Shown: piece after piece, positions 35,884-45,990 of the stretch
Position numbering within the stretch: position 1 is the first letter of the stretch
How the letters are laid out: every line of letters starts with the position of its first letter
Source: Bradyrhizobium sp. CB1015
GTDB taxonomy: Bacteria; Pseudomonadota; Alphaproteobacteria; Rhizobiales; Xanthobacteraceae
Direction of reading: 5' to 3'
Assembly: GCF_025200925.1 (NCBI RefSeq)
Contig: NZ_CP104174.1
Span: 5,642,001 to 5,706,000, forward strand
Length of the DNA stretch: 64,000 nucleotides
The notes under the pieces: model-generated
What the model was told of the DNA's origin: nothing
Databases searched by the model: none
What the model saw: the letters and a program-made list of their open reading frames with translations, nothing else
Translations under genes and position numbers: made by a program

Positions 35884-36053
35884 TACTTTTTCTGTTTGAG
35901 CTGACCGCGCCTGTCTATTCTGGTGCCGCCCGCGCCTCCCCCCTCCGCCGGGAAAGCAGACCTCATGCCGGGCGAGTTGATCTTCGGCCGACTGTTCGAG
36001 CGCCAGGCATAAGGAGGGGTTGCGATCCACGCTCGCAGTGGGAGGTTCTGACC

Positions 36054-36759
36054 ATGAAACTGTCTGCACCCATCTACCATCTGAAGCGCACGGCGAACGC
36101 CTGTCCCGCGAAGCCGGCATTCCGCTCCACGACGCACTTGACCGTGTCGCTGCGACGGAAGGGTTTTCCGCCTGGAGCATGCTGGCGGCGAAGGCAGCTG
36201 CGCTGACACCGGCTCACAAGTTGTTCCCGCAATTGCGTCCCGGCGATTTGGTGCTGGTTGGGGCTCGTCCCGGCCAGGGCAAGACGTTGATGAGCCTCGA
36301 ACTGGCCCTCGAAGCCATGAAGTCCGGCCATCGCGCCGCGTTCTTCTCGCTCGAATATACCGCGAAGGATGTGCTGGCGCGTCTGCGGGTCATCGGCGTG
36401 GAGCCGGCGCAGTTCGACAAGCTGTTCGAGGTCGATTGCTCGGACGTCATCAGCGCCGACTACATCGTGAAACAAATGGCCTCGGCGCCGCGCTCGTCGT
36501 GATCGACTATCTGCAACTACTCGACCAGCGGCGGGAGAATCCCGACCTCACCGTTCAGGTGCGCGCGCTGAAATCGTTTGCACGCGACATGAGGCTGATC
36601 GTCGTCTTCATCTCGCAGATCGACCGGTCCTACGATCCCGCGGTCAAGCCACGCCCCGATCTCGGCGATGTCCGGTTGCCGAACCCGCTGGACCTGAAGC
36701 TGTTCGACAAGACGTGCTTCATCAACAACGCCGAAGTGCAGTTCCGCGCCGCGAGCTGA
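36054..36759 (+). pseudogene. DnaB-like RecA-fold ATPase, broken by two frameshifts
   Basis: Three frames together encode about 235 residues. MKLSAPIYHLKRTA starts at 36054 after GGGAGG. The frame then shifts near 36095 into LSREAGIPLHDALDRVAATE and the P-loop VGARPGQGKTLMSLELA, and shifts again near 36475 into ALVVIDYLQLLDQR, a Walker B of replicative-helicase type. Each shift is what loss of one base would give. Without them it would be a small DnaB-C-terminal-like ATPase. Because the sequence is otherwise well kept, either recent inactivation or sequencing error could explain it. Confidence 0.75.
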
Positions 36760-36804
36760 TGGCTTCGGGCCGCGGGTGAGATTGTTCACCTGCGGCTTGC
36801 AACG

Positions 36805-37219
36805 TCATGCCGCCTTCAGCGTAACCTCGAGCTTGCCGGCGATGTAGCTGTGTCAAGCCGCCAAAACCGTAAGCGTCGCCCTTGACCTCGTCGACATGCA
36901 GATAGGTCTCGGGATGCAGCGGCCCCAGGATCTCGGCCATGCGCTTGAACATAGCGGCGAGATAGGCCGCCTTCTCGTCCTTGGTGTTGGTGCCCTCGGT
37001 GACGTGGATGTCGATCCAGTAGCTGGCGAGCTTCTGCTCGGCGAGCGGCTTGCCGCCGGCGAACCAGTCGCCGGCATCCACGGACTTCACGATGATCGCG
37101 GTGACCTTAGGATCCTTGTGCAGGATCTTTGCGGTGAGCTCGGATACGGCGCTCGCGATATCGGCCTTCAGCGAGGGGGACTGGCGGGACGTGGTGTAGG
37201 ACGCGGTGATCAGGGGCAT
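36805..37219 (-). pseudogene. Tautomerase-family protein with a C-terminal frameshift
   Basis: From the ATG at 37219 the protein (MPLITASYTTSRQSPSLKAD) matches the 4-oxalocrotonate tautomerase superfamily, with N-terminal catalytic Pro2 exposed after Met removal. The family's conserved ending YIAGKLEVTLKAA and stop at 36805-36807 are in another frame, shifted near GGLTQ (about 36850). In the current frame translation would run on with unrelated residues to 36722. Catalysis by Pro2 could survive, so it may be partly active or a sequencing artefact. It is divergent from the LysR gene and is its likely target. Confidence 0.7.
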
Positions 37220-37290
37220 TGTCGTTCTCCTCGATGTGCCGCGCAATGCGTGCGGCGTCGGGAAGAAACTAGACCTGCCACTATCATTTT

Positions 37291-37313
37291 GGTATCTTAT
37301 CAAGGCTGATACC
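37291..37313. promoter_or_regulatory. Perfect GGTATC-N11-GATACC inverted repeat, probable LysR box
   Basis: GGTATC (37291-37296) and GATACC (37308-37313) are an exact inverted repeat with an 11-base spacer. This contains the T-N11-A pattern of LysR-type regulator sites. It lies between the divergent tautomerase gene and the lysR-type gene (start 37331), 18 bp from the latter's start, as expected for autoregulation plus control of the neighbour. Confidence 0.75.
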
Positions 37314-37330
37314 AGTGATAACATATATTA

Positions 37331-38182
37331 ATGAAAGCAGCACTCGACATCACCACCGTCCAGGCCTTCCTGCTGGTCGCCGACCTCCAGAGCTTTACGC
37401 GTGCCGCCGAATCGCTCGGCACGACGCAGGCCGCCGTCAGTCTCAAGCTGCAGCGGCTGGAGACCTTGCTGGACAAGCGCCTCGTCGAGCGCTCGCCGCG
37501 CGCAGTCCGCCTCACGGCCGATGGCGCCGCGTTCCTCGATCGCGCCCGCGCGCTGATGACGGCACACGATCTCGCACTGTCGGGCGACGCGCCGGCCGCG
37601 CAGTCGCTCTCGCTCGGCATTTCCGATCATGCCGCGGGGCCCGAACTGGTGCCGCTGCTCGAACGGCTGCACGCGATGTCGTCGAACCTCACCATCGCCG
37701 TCACCATCGGCTTCTCGCGCGAGATGCAGGATGCCTATGATTCGGGCGAGCTCGATGCGGTGATCGTGCGTCAGGAAGGCAGCCGCCGCGGCGGCGAAAA
37801 ATTGGCCGAGGACGAGTTCGGCTGGTTCGCCGCACGCCGCTTCACCCTGCCGAAGGGGGAGCCGTTGCCGCTCGCAACCCTCGCCCCGCCCTGCGGCGTC
37901 CGCGCCGTCGCCGTGCGCGCGCTCGACAGGGCCGGCATCGGCTGGCGCGAGCGCTTCGTCGGCGGCGGCGTCACCGCGGTAGTGGCAGCCGCGCTCGCGG
38001 GTCTCGCAATTGCGCCGCTCGCGCGGCGGATCGCGCCGCCCGGGTTGACCGACGTCGGCCCTGCGCACAAGCTGCCGAAACTCGGCAGCTCGAAGGTGAT
38101 GCTGCACTCGAACGTGAGCGATCCCGCCAAGCTCGCTGCGTTGCGCGCAGTGGCGGCGACATTTCGGAGCTTGCCGGCTTGA
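37331..38182 (+). CDS. LysR-family transcriptional regulator
   Basis: A 283-aa regulator. Residues 5-65 form the winged helix-turn-helix (FLLVADLQSFTRAAESLGTT then QAAVSLKLQRLETLLDKRLV). The rest is the periplasmic-binding-like effector domain. It is divergently placed from the tautomerase gene, with a perfect inverted repeat between them, which suggests it controls that gene and itself. The inducer is unknown. Length is slightly below the usual 290-310 aa. Confidence 0.92.
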   Translation: MKAALDITTVQAFLLVADLQSFTRAAESLGTTQAAVSLKLQRLETLLDKRLVERSPRAVRLTADGAAFLDRARALMTAHDLALSGDAPAAQSLSLGISDHAAGPELVPLLERLHAMSSNLTIAVTIGFSREMQDAYDSGELDAVIVRQEGSRRGGEKLAEDEFGWFAARRFTLPKGEPLPLATLAPPCGVRAVAVRALDRAGIGWRERFVGGGVTAVVAAALAGLAIAPLARRIAPPGLTDVGPAHKLPKLGSSKVMLHSNVSDPAKLAALRAVAATFRSLPA

Positions 38183-38195
38183 GCCCGCCTAACGC

Positions 38196-38417
38196 TCACA
38201 AGATCGCCTCGAACGCGCTGCGCAGCGTCTCGTGGCGGTGCCGCGGCTCAGCGCCTTGTTCGGCAGCACGCGCTGGCCGCCGGACACCGATGTCGCGGCC
38301 GGTCGGCAATGGGCCGCCGATCAGGCGCGCGGCCGGTCGTCGAGCAATCTCATGTGAGCGGAGGTCGACGCGTTGGAGCCTGATAGTCTTGCCGACGTCA
38401 TCGCACCCTCCTCGACA
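38196..38417 (-). pseudogene. Possible degraded coding remnant downstream of the GbsR-like gene
   Basis: On the minus strand short protein-like pieces occur in different frames: LIGGPLPTGRDI, then SGGQRVLPNKALSR, then ETLRSAFEAIL followed by a stop at 38196-38198. No single frame joins them. They look like the tail of one gene broken by small indels, in line with frameshifts in neighbouring genes. I cannot name the family. Confidence 0.25.
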
Positions 38418-38974
38418 CTATTTGACCTTGCCCAGCGGCAGCAGGTTGGCGATCTTCTCGCCAAGCCGCATCAAGGCGACCAGCCGCGGCCGCGGCACTT
38501 TCAGCATCTGCACGAACCAGTGGTCGGCGAGCTCGGTGAACGCGAGCATCTCCTTCAGGCGCTTGGCTGCGACGGGACTGATGCCGGGATCGTCCGTGGC
38601 ATCGGACACGCAGGCGCGCAGCACTGCGATCGCCGGGTCGATCTCCCGCTCCTTGCGCCGCGCCGCGATCCTCGCGGCAATCTCCCAGACGTCGGTCTCG
38701 GCCTCGTAATGGTCGCGGCGGTCGCCCAGGATCGGCACCCGCCGGATCAGGTTCCAGGCGAGCCGCTCCTTCAGCGAATTGGAGACGTTGGAGCGTGCCA
38801 TGCCGAGCGTGTCGGCAATGTCCTCGGCCGTCATCGGCGCCTCGGCGAGATAAAGCAGCCCATGAATCTGGCTCACCGAGCGGTTGCCCCCCACTCGTCG
38901 CCCATGTCGCCCCAATGCAGGATGAAGCGTTCGACGGCGGCTGGAAGTTTCTTCTTTCCGGTTATTTCTGTCAT
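38418..38974 (-). pseudogene. GbsR/MarR-type transcriptional regulator, frameshifted near the start
   Basis: The natural start appears to be ATG at 38974: MTEITGKKKLPAAVERFILH and WGDMGDEWG are in that frame. One base is missing in a run of six G at about 38887-38892, after which the protein continues in another frame (NRSVSQIHGLLYLAEAPMTA, winged helix MARSNVSNSLKE). Restored, it would be about 185 aa, typical for GbsR-like regulators of osmolyte or exporter genes. A TTG-started shorter frame could be made but lacks the first helix. A homopolymer miscall is a real possibility. Confidence 0.75.
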
Positions 38975-39108
38975 AACAGAAATGGACGGGCGCGCCCTCT
39001 GGTCCAGAAGCTTTGCATACGGTCCGTCAGGCCTGCCTAAAAATGTCCCAGAGGGCGGGAACCATCCCGCGGTCTTCGGCGTTTGCTCCCGTCGAGGCGG
39101 GGTCCGGA

Positions 39109-40626
39109 ATGGCCGAAAAGTTCAGTCAACAGAGAGACCTGTTCGAGAGCGAGCGCAGTTTCCGGCTGTTGGTTGAGGGCGTTGCCGATTATGCCCTCTA
39201 TATGCTTGACCCAAACGGGACCATCACCAGCTGGAACATCGGCGGCGAACGCATCAAGGGTTACTCCCCCGAGGAAATCCTCGGGCAGCATTTTTCCCGT
39301 TTCTACACCGAGAGCGACCGGGCCAATGGCAAGCCGGCGCGGGCGCTCGGGATCGCGCGCGAAAAGGGCCGATACGAGGAGGAAGGCTGGCGCGTCCGCA
39401 AGGACGGCACGTTCTTCTGGGCGAGCGTCGTGATCGACCCGATCTACGAGGACGGCAGGCTGATCGGCTTCGCCAAGATCACACGCGACATCACAGAGCG
39501 CCGCAATGCCCAGCTCAAGCTCGAGGCGATGCAGAAGCAGCTGGCCGAGTCGCAGAAATTCGATGCGCTCGGACAGCTCACCGGCGGGGTCGCCCACGAC
39601 TTCAACAATCTCCTGATGATCATCAGCGGCAGCCTTCACGTCTTGAAGAAGAGCGCCGCCGACGACCCCAAGCTCGAGCGCGCCATTTCGGCGATCGACA
39701 CCGCGACCAAGCGCGGCGCAGCGCTGACCAACCAGCTTCTCACCTTCGCCCGGCGGCAGAGCGTCAACCCGCAGGCGATCGATTTCGCCGAACGCGTCGC
39801 GGCCATCCGCGAGGTGCTCGACGCAGGCATCGGCAGTTCCGTGCGCCTCGCCTTCGACATCCACTCCGACACCTGGCCGATCAAGGCCGACATCTCCGAG
39901 CTCGAGACCGCGCTGCTCAACCTCGTCATCAATGCCCGCGACGCGATGCCGGACGGCGGCACGGTGACGATCCGGGCGCGCAACGTCGTGCTGAACGAGG
40001 CGCCCCTCGTCGGCGATTTCGTCGCAATCGACGTCCGCGATACCGGGCTCGGAATTCCGTCCGACGTTCTCGACAAGATCTTCGAGCCGTTCTTCACGAC
40101 CAAGCCGATCGGGAGAGGCACGGGCCTCGGCCTCTCGCAGGTGCACGGCTTTGCCCACCAGGCCGGCGGCACGGTGCAGGTTGCAAGCGAGCTCGGCAAG
40201 GGCACGACCTTCACTATCGTCCTGCCGCGCGGCACGGATGTGCCGTCGCGGGAGACGCCGGGAACGGCGTTCCGCGGTAGCGGCACGGTGCTGCTGGTTG
40301 AGGACAATCCCGACGTCGCTCTGGTCAGCATCGGTCTTCTGGAGCAGCTCGGCTACCAGGTGCGCCGTGTCGCCGATGCCGAGGCGGCATTGCGCGAGAT
40401 CGAGAGCGACGGCGTCGATTTCGTGTTCTCGGACATCGTCATGCCCGGCAAGATGGACGGCCTCAGCCTCGCCCATCACCTCCGCCAGATCCGTCCCGGC
40501 CTGCCGATCCTGCTCGCCACCGGTTACAGCGAGGTCGCCGCCGGCGTGCGCGGCGATTTCCCGATCTTGCGCAAGCCCTACGAGATCCATGAGCTGAGCG
40601 AGGCGATCGCGAAACTGCCGAGGTGA
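39109..40626 (+). CDS. PAS-domain hybrid histidine kinase with C-terminal receiver
   Basis: A 505-aa soluble sensor kinase. A PAS domain (about 10-125; LYMLDPNGTITSWNIGGERI) is followed by a HisKA dimer helix with phospho-His163 (GQLTGGVAHDFNNLLMI), an HATPase domain (NARDAMPDGG, then GRGTGLGLSQV) and a receiver with phospho-Asp442 (FVFSDIVMPGKMDG). No membrane segment is seen, so it senses a cytoplasmic signal. The start at 39109 was preferred because AGGCGGGG precedes it and the protein begins directly before PAS; 39043 and 39013 are alternatives. No partner regulator gene is adjacent. Confidence 0.9.
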   Translation: MAEKFSQQRDLFESERSFRLLVEGVADYALYMLDPNGTITSWNIGGERIKGYSPEEILGQHFSRFYTESDRANGKPARALGIAREKGRYEEEGWRVRKDGTFFWASVVIDPIYEDGRLIGFAKITRDITERRNAQLKLEAMQKQLAESQKFDALGQLTGGVAHDFNNLLMIISGSLHVLKKSAADDPKLERAISAIDTATKRGAALTNQLLTFARRQSVNPQAIDFAERVAAIREVLDAGIGSSVRLAFDIHSDTWPIKADISELETALLNLVINARDAMPDGGTVTIRARNVVLNEAPLVGDFVAIDVRDTGLGIPSDVLDKIFEPFFTTKPIGRGTGLGLSQVHGFAHQAGGTVQVASELGKGTTFTIVLPRGTDVPSRETPGTAFRGSGTVLLVEDNPDVALVSIGLLEQLGYQVRRVADAEAALREIESDGVDFVFSDIVMPGKMDGLSLAHHLRQIRPGLPILLATGYSEVAAGVRGDFPILRKPYEIHELSEAIAKLPR

Positions 40627-40636
40627 CGACTTCTTC

Positions 40637-40732
40637 ACCTCTCCCCGCTTGCGCCAGGGCAATTGCATATGACTTGTAGCTGCGGCCGGTTCGCACGCCT
40701 CTTCCTTCGAGACGGCGCTTGCGCGCCTCCTC
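40637..40732. repeat. Left half of a REP-like palindromic repeat interrupted by the IS
   Basis: This stretch matches, in inverted orientation, part of the intact repeat at 56.70-56.94 kb, including ATGACTTGTAG and CCTTCGAGACGGCGC. The match stops after CCTCCTC at 40732, where the IS110-type element begins. The other half resumes at 42334. The unit contains palindromes around the core CTTCGAGACG and is of the Bradyrhizobium REP/BIME type. Confidence 0.75.
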
Positions 40733-40747
40733 TCTCCATGAACACGA

Positions 40748-42079
40748 TCAGACGACGGTGGCTGGATTGGGAACGATTTGCTGGCCGAGCTGGCGTGCCA
40801 GTTGGCGCAGGATGCGGTGCTTGGTTTCCAATACCCTGGCCTCGTATTGAGCCACACCGGTCTCGACGAAGTCGAGGCCTTTGACCATCACGCGCCAGAA
40901 GAGCGTGGCTAGTTTTCTCGCAAGGGCCTTGTTCGCTACCAAGCCGCCGCGCCGTGCCGCCATACGCCTGTAGAATCCGCCGAGCGCGACGTGTTTGCTG
41001 CGCGCCAAGGCCCGGGCCATCACACAGAAGATCTGGCCGGCTCGGTTGCGGCGGCGTTTGACTGAACCCTTGCGTTTGCCGCTTTGAGCGTTTCCGGGCG
41101 CGATCCCCAACCACGAGGTGAAGTGCTTTTCGGTCCGCCATTTGGTCAGGTCCGTGCCAACCTCGCCGATCAGCTGCAAAACACTGTACTCGCTATGAGC
41201 GGGGAGTGTCGTCAGATCCTTTGCGCCACAGATCTGCGCGAGAATGTCCCGCAGATCCGCGATATCCGGCGCGTTGACGCCAGGCCGCCTGCGCGGCTTT
41301 TCTGCCTTTGTCGAAGCCCCCGATGGCGGCGCCTTCGCGTCCGGCATCTGGCGAAGGACGACCTCAATCTGGCGATCGCAGGCGGCGATGAGGCCCTGAT
41401 AATGGTCCCAGCTTTGAACGGCCTGCGCGAGGGCGAACAAGTGCTCTTCGGCCCAATTGCCGCGCAGCGATTCGACGACGCGCTCAGCCTTGGCCTTGCG
41501 GATTTGAACATCGCACAGCCCCAACAGGACCTGAGGCTCGCGTTCACCGGCAAGGATGGCCCGGATCACGGCCAGGCCGCTCGCCCCCGTCAGAGAGCTG
41601 ATGACCTCGTGCAGTTTGACGTTCATCCGCTCCAGCGCTTTTTGCATGTGTTGGACATGCCCGGCAGCCGCCGCGATGTGTTCCCCGCGAAGACGCAGAT
41701 AGTCCTGCAGACGGCGGACATGGGCCGGGGGAACGAAGCCCGCCCGCAGCAGGCCATGCGCATGCAGCGTGGCGCCCCACTGGCAGTCTTTCATGTCGGT
41801 CTTCCGTCCTGGAAGATTGCGTGTCTGGCGACCGTCGACCATGACCACTTCCAGGCCGGCAGCTTCCAGAACCCCATAAAGCGGCAACCAATAGACCCCA
41901 GTCGCTTCCATCGCGACCGAGCGCACCTGATGTTCGGCCAAATAGTCACGCAACGCATGCAACTGCGAGGTCACCGTGCCGAACACCGCGGGCGGCCCAC
42001 CCGCAATCGACACATGCATTTTCTCGCTTCCGACATCCACAAAGGCTGCACGCGGATCCAATACCGCCAAGCCACTCAT
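40748..42079 (-). CDS. IS110-family transposase (DEDD recombinase)
   Basis: A complete 443-aa transposase. The N-terminal RuvC-like DEDD domain shows acidic residues in AAFVDVGSEKMHVSI, VAMEATGVYWLPL and GRKTDMKDCQWG. The C-terminal Tnp_20 domain has LTTLPAHSEYSVLQLIGEVG and TSWLGIAPGNAQSGKRKG, with the serine expected to act as nucleophile. Typical length is 340-450 aa. The frame is intact, so the element may still move. In this family the enzyme works with a bridge RNA encoded in the element's non-coding end, here most likely 42080-42333. Confidence 0.93.
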   Translation of the reverse strand: MSGLAVLDPRAAFVDVGSEKMHVSIAGGPPAVFGTVTSQLHALRDYLAEHQVRSVAMEATGVYWLPLYGVLEAAGLEVVMVDGRQTRNLPGRKTDMKDCQWGATLHAHGLLRAGFVPPAHVRRLQDYLRLRGEHIAAAAGHVQHMQKALERMNVKLHEVISSLTGASGLAVIRAILAGEREPQVLLGLCDVQIRKAKAERVVESLRGNWAEEHLFALAQAVQSWDHYQGLIAACDRQIEVVLRQMPDAKAPPSGASTKAEKPRRRPGVNAPDIADLRDILAQICGAKDLTTLPAHSEYSVLQLIGEVGTDLTKWRTEKHFTSWLGIAPGNAQSGKRKGSVKRRRNRAGQIFCVMARALARSKHVALGGFYRRMAARRGGLVANKALARKLATLFWRVMVKGLDFVETGVAQYEARVLETKHRILRQLARQLGQQIVPNPATVV

Positions 42080-42333
42080 TTCCGGACTCCCATGCTGTCA
42101 TCTGGTGCGAAGTCCCGCCAAGAGCCCGATCGCGTCTTAAAATTGCAAACCTCTCCAACGGGAAGCGCAATGCTCGCCAAAATGTGCAATCGCCGCGATC
42201 GGAACCAACCTCAGGACCGGGCTATCAGATGCACCAGAGGATAATGCGGCCACACTGTCTCCCGGCGGAGCCCCGCAGCCCAACCATACAGCGTTCATGG
42301 TCCGTGTGCAGCGTCCGCTTTCGGCGCTGGCGA
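42080..42333 (-). ncRNA. Candidate bridge-RNA region of the IS110 element
   Basis: About 250 bp between the transposase start and the IS end holds no gene. IS110 elements of the IS621 type encode in this position an RNA that pairs with donor and target DNA. CCTCAGGA at 42209-42216 also spans the reconstructed empty target site (CCTC then AGGA), which is suggestive. I have not folded the RNA, and its ends are unknown. Confidence 0.35.
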
Positions 42334-42484
42334 CTCAGGATGAGGCTAATCAGCATCAGTGCTCGTTGAAGCTGCTGCCGCGTACTCCGCCCGCATCCTG
42401 TGAGGAGCCCGCCCAAAGCGGGCGTCTCGAAGGATGGCCGCGGAGAAAAACTCCCGAATGCGATAGCCCTGCCGCGTGCGGGGC
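42334..42484. repeat. Right half of the interrupted REP-like repeat
   Basis: It continues the repeat split by the IS: AGGATGAGGCTAATCAGCAT, then the palindrome GAGGAGCCCGCCCAAAGCGG with GCGTCTCGAAGGATGG, then AATGCGATAGCCCTGC. All have counterparts, inverted, in 56.70-56.84 kb. It ends just beyond the acylphosphatase stop region. Confidence 0.75.
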
Positions 42485-42500
42485 GACGGTGTCGATACAC

Positions 42501-42800
42501 CTACAGCGTCGGCAGCACCGAAAACGCTTCCCCTGCCCTGCGCAAATTCAGCTCATCCACGCTTGCGGTTTCACTGGTGACACTATCGACGCGCGACGAC
42601 GGCGGGCCGTGGCGGCACAGCGCGACCATGTCGGCAACGTGCGTCGGCGCGCCGGCGAACACCGCTTCCACACTGCCGTCACGGCGGTTGCGGACCCAGC
42701 CTTCGAGGCCACACGCGGTAGCCTGGGACTCCACCCAGGCCCGATAGCCGACGCCCTGCACGCGGCCGCGGATCATGACCTGGAGAATCACCCGGCTCAT
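42501..42800 (-). CDS. acyP: Acylphosphatase
   Basis: A 99-aa enzyme that hydrolyses acyl-phosphate bonds. The active-site loop is in [20 protein letters not shown]: the P-loop-like GRVQGVGYR includes the phosphate-binding arginine, and the catalytic asparagine is in [14 protein letters not shown]. The start at 42800 gives an ATGA overlap with the upstream decarboxylase gene, so the two are translated together; an ATG 6 codons upstream is less likely. The C-terminus is normal. Confidence 0.93.
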   Translation of the reverse strand: MSRVILQVMIRGRVQGVGYRAWVESQATACGLEGWVRNRRDGSVEAVFAGAPTHVADMVALCRHGPPSSRVDSVTSETASVDELNLRRAGEAFSVLPTL

Positions 42801-43663
42801 GTCTTCAATCCGAACCAATCGGCGCTACGCGCCTTGACCGCGGCTTCGCGCGTAACGCGGGCCATCAGCTCCGACGATGCCAGACCCTTGAGGCTTTTTG
42901 GCGCCATGCCCTCGCGCAACGCCTTCTGCGTCTCGTACACGGCTTGCGTCGCGGCGGCGATCGGCGCATGGCCCTGCAGCGCGATCCGGACGCGCTGGCC
43001 CGCGAGATAATCGAGCCCGCTCAATTCCTCCGATGCGCCGCCGAGCACGATCGGCAGACGCGTGGCGGCGGCGATCGCTTCGAGCTCGGCGCGGGACTTG
43101 ATGCCGGTGAAAAACAGCGCATCGACGCCGGCCGTCTCATAAGCCTGGGCGCGGCGAACCGCATCCTCGATCGAGGTGATCGCGGCTGCGCCCGTGCGGC
43201 CCATGATGACCAGCGAGGGATCGCTGCGGCCGCCAAGCGCCGCCTTCATCTTGCCGACGCCTTCTTCGAGGGAGATCAGCTGCGCCTTCGTCTCTCCGAA
43301 TGCGGCCGGCAGCAGCGTGTCCTCGATGGTGAGCCCGGCCGCGCCCGCCGTTTCCAGCTCCTGCACCGTGCGGCGCGCGTTCAGCGCATTGCCGTAGCCG
43401 TGATCGGCATCGACGAGCACCGGCAGCGCGGAGGCGCGAGACATTCGCCGCATCTGCTCGGCGAGCTCAGTGAGCGTGATCAGCGTGATATCGGGGTCGC
43501 CGAGCACGGCGAGAGAGGCCACCGATCCGCCGAACATGCCGAGCGGAAAGCCGAGATCCTCGGCAATGCGGATCGAGATCGCGTCATAGACCGAGCCGGG
43601 ATGGACGCAACTTGTGCCCGACAGGATGGAGCGCAGTGTCTCGCGGCGGGATCGAAAGGCCAT
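42797..43663 (-). CDS. Oxaloacetate decarboxylase, PEP-mutase/isocitrate-lyase superfamily
   Basis: A 288-aa TIM-barrel enzyme. The metal-binding segment is [32 protein letters not shown] replaces the KKCGH of isocitrate lyase, as in the oxaloacetate decarboxylase branch (PA4872 type), whose usual length is 288 aa. The reaction is oxaloacetate to pyruvate plus CO2 with Mg2+. It is probably co-transcribed with acyP through a 4-nt overlap. A different 2-keto-acid substrate remains possible, because specificity in this superfamily is hard to read. Confidence 0.85.
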   Translation of the reverse strand: MAFRSRRETLRSILSGTSCVHPGSVYDAISIRIAEDLGFPLGMFGGSVASLAVLGDPDITLITLTELAEQMRRMSRASALPVLVDADHGYGNALNARRTVQELETAGAAGLTIEDTLLPAAFGETKAQLISLEEGVGKMKAALGGRSDPSLVIMGRTGAAAITSIEDAVRRAQAYETAGVDALFFTGIKSRAELEAIAAATRLPIVLGGASEELSGLDYLAGQRVRIALQGHAPIAAATQAVYETQKALREGMAPKSLKGLASSELMARVTREAAVKARSADWFGLKT

Positions 43664-43682
43664 GATTGCCTCGCTTTCAATT

Positions 43683-43788
43683 CCTCATCCTGAGGAGCGC
43701 GTTCTTGCGCGCGTCTCGAAGGATGAAGGCCCGGCTGTTGGCCTCGTCCTTCGAGACGCCGCGCAGGCGCGGCTCCTCAGGGTGAGGG
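43683..43788. repeat. Pair of REP-like palindromes (BIME-like) upstream of the decarboxylase gene
   Basis: Two inverted copies of one palindrome: CCTCATCCTGAGGAGCGCG ... CGTCTCGAAGGATGAAGG, then CCTCGTCCTTCGAGACGCCG ... CGGCTCCTCAGGGTGAGG, separated by a short spacer. The same module occurs at 42.4 and 56.75 kb. It lies in the gap between two minus-strand genes and may act in transcript stability or as a protein-binding site. Confidence 0.8.
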
Positions 43789-43811
43789 TCTACTATTGCG
43801 CTTTGGCGCGC

Positions 43812-45827
<2,016 letters not shown>

Positions 45828-45990
45828 GCTTTTCTTGAGTCTCGACCTTGGGCGGGACCCTTCCCTGGCCGTTGGGGCCTATGGGAGGGGCCGTGTGGCT
45901 CCCGTGGTACAGCAAAATGGGCCGGAGGCAACGGTCTAAATCCGGGGTTTCTGGCGTACCAGCGCTAGACGGAAATGGGCGTGGTGAGCC

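Larger units (their letters stand above)
40733..42333 (-). mobile_element. IS110-family insertion sequence, about 1.6 kb
   Basis: The limits were set by comparing the flanks with the uninterrupted repeat at 56.70-56.94 kb: the repeat breaks after base 40732 and resumes at 42334, with CTC present at both junctions. The transposase lies at one end, leaving only about 15 bp beyond its stop but about 250 bp of non-coding DNA upstream of its start. No terminal inverted repeats are evident, as usual for IS110. The exact ends are uncertain by a few bases because of the CTC overlap. Confidence 0.8.

Noticed and set aside
39037..40857. Long minus-strand open frame (606 codons) opposite the hybrid kinase gene
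   Set aside because: High-GC antisense frame; its translation is low-complexity Asp/Gly/Arg-rich, and the plus strand encodes a clear kinase.
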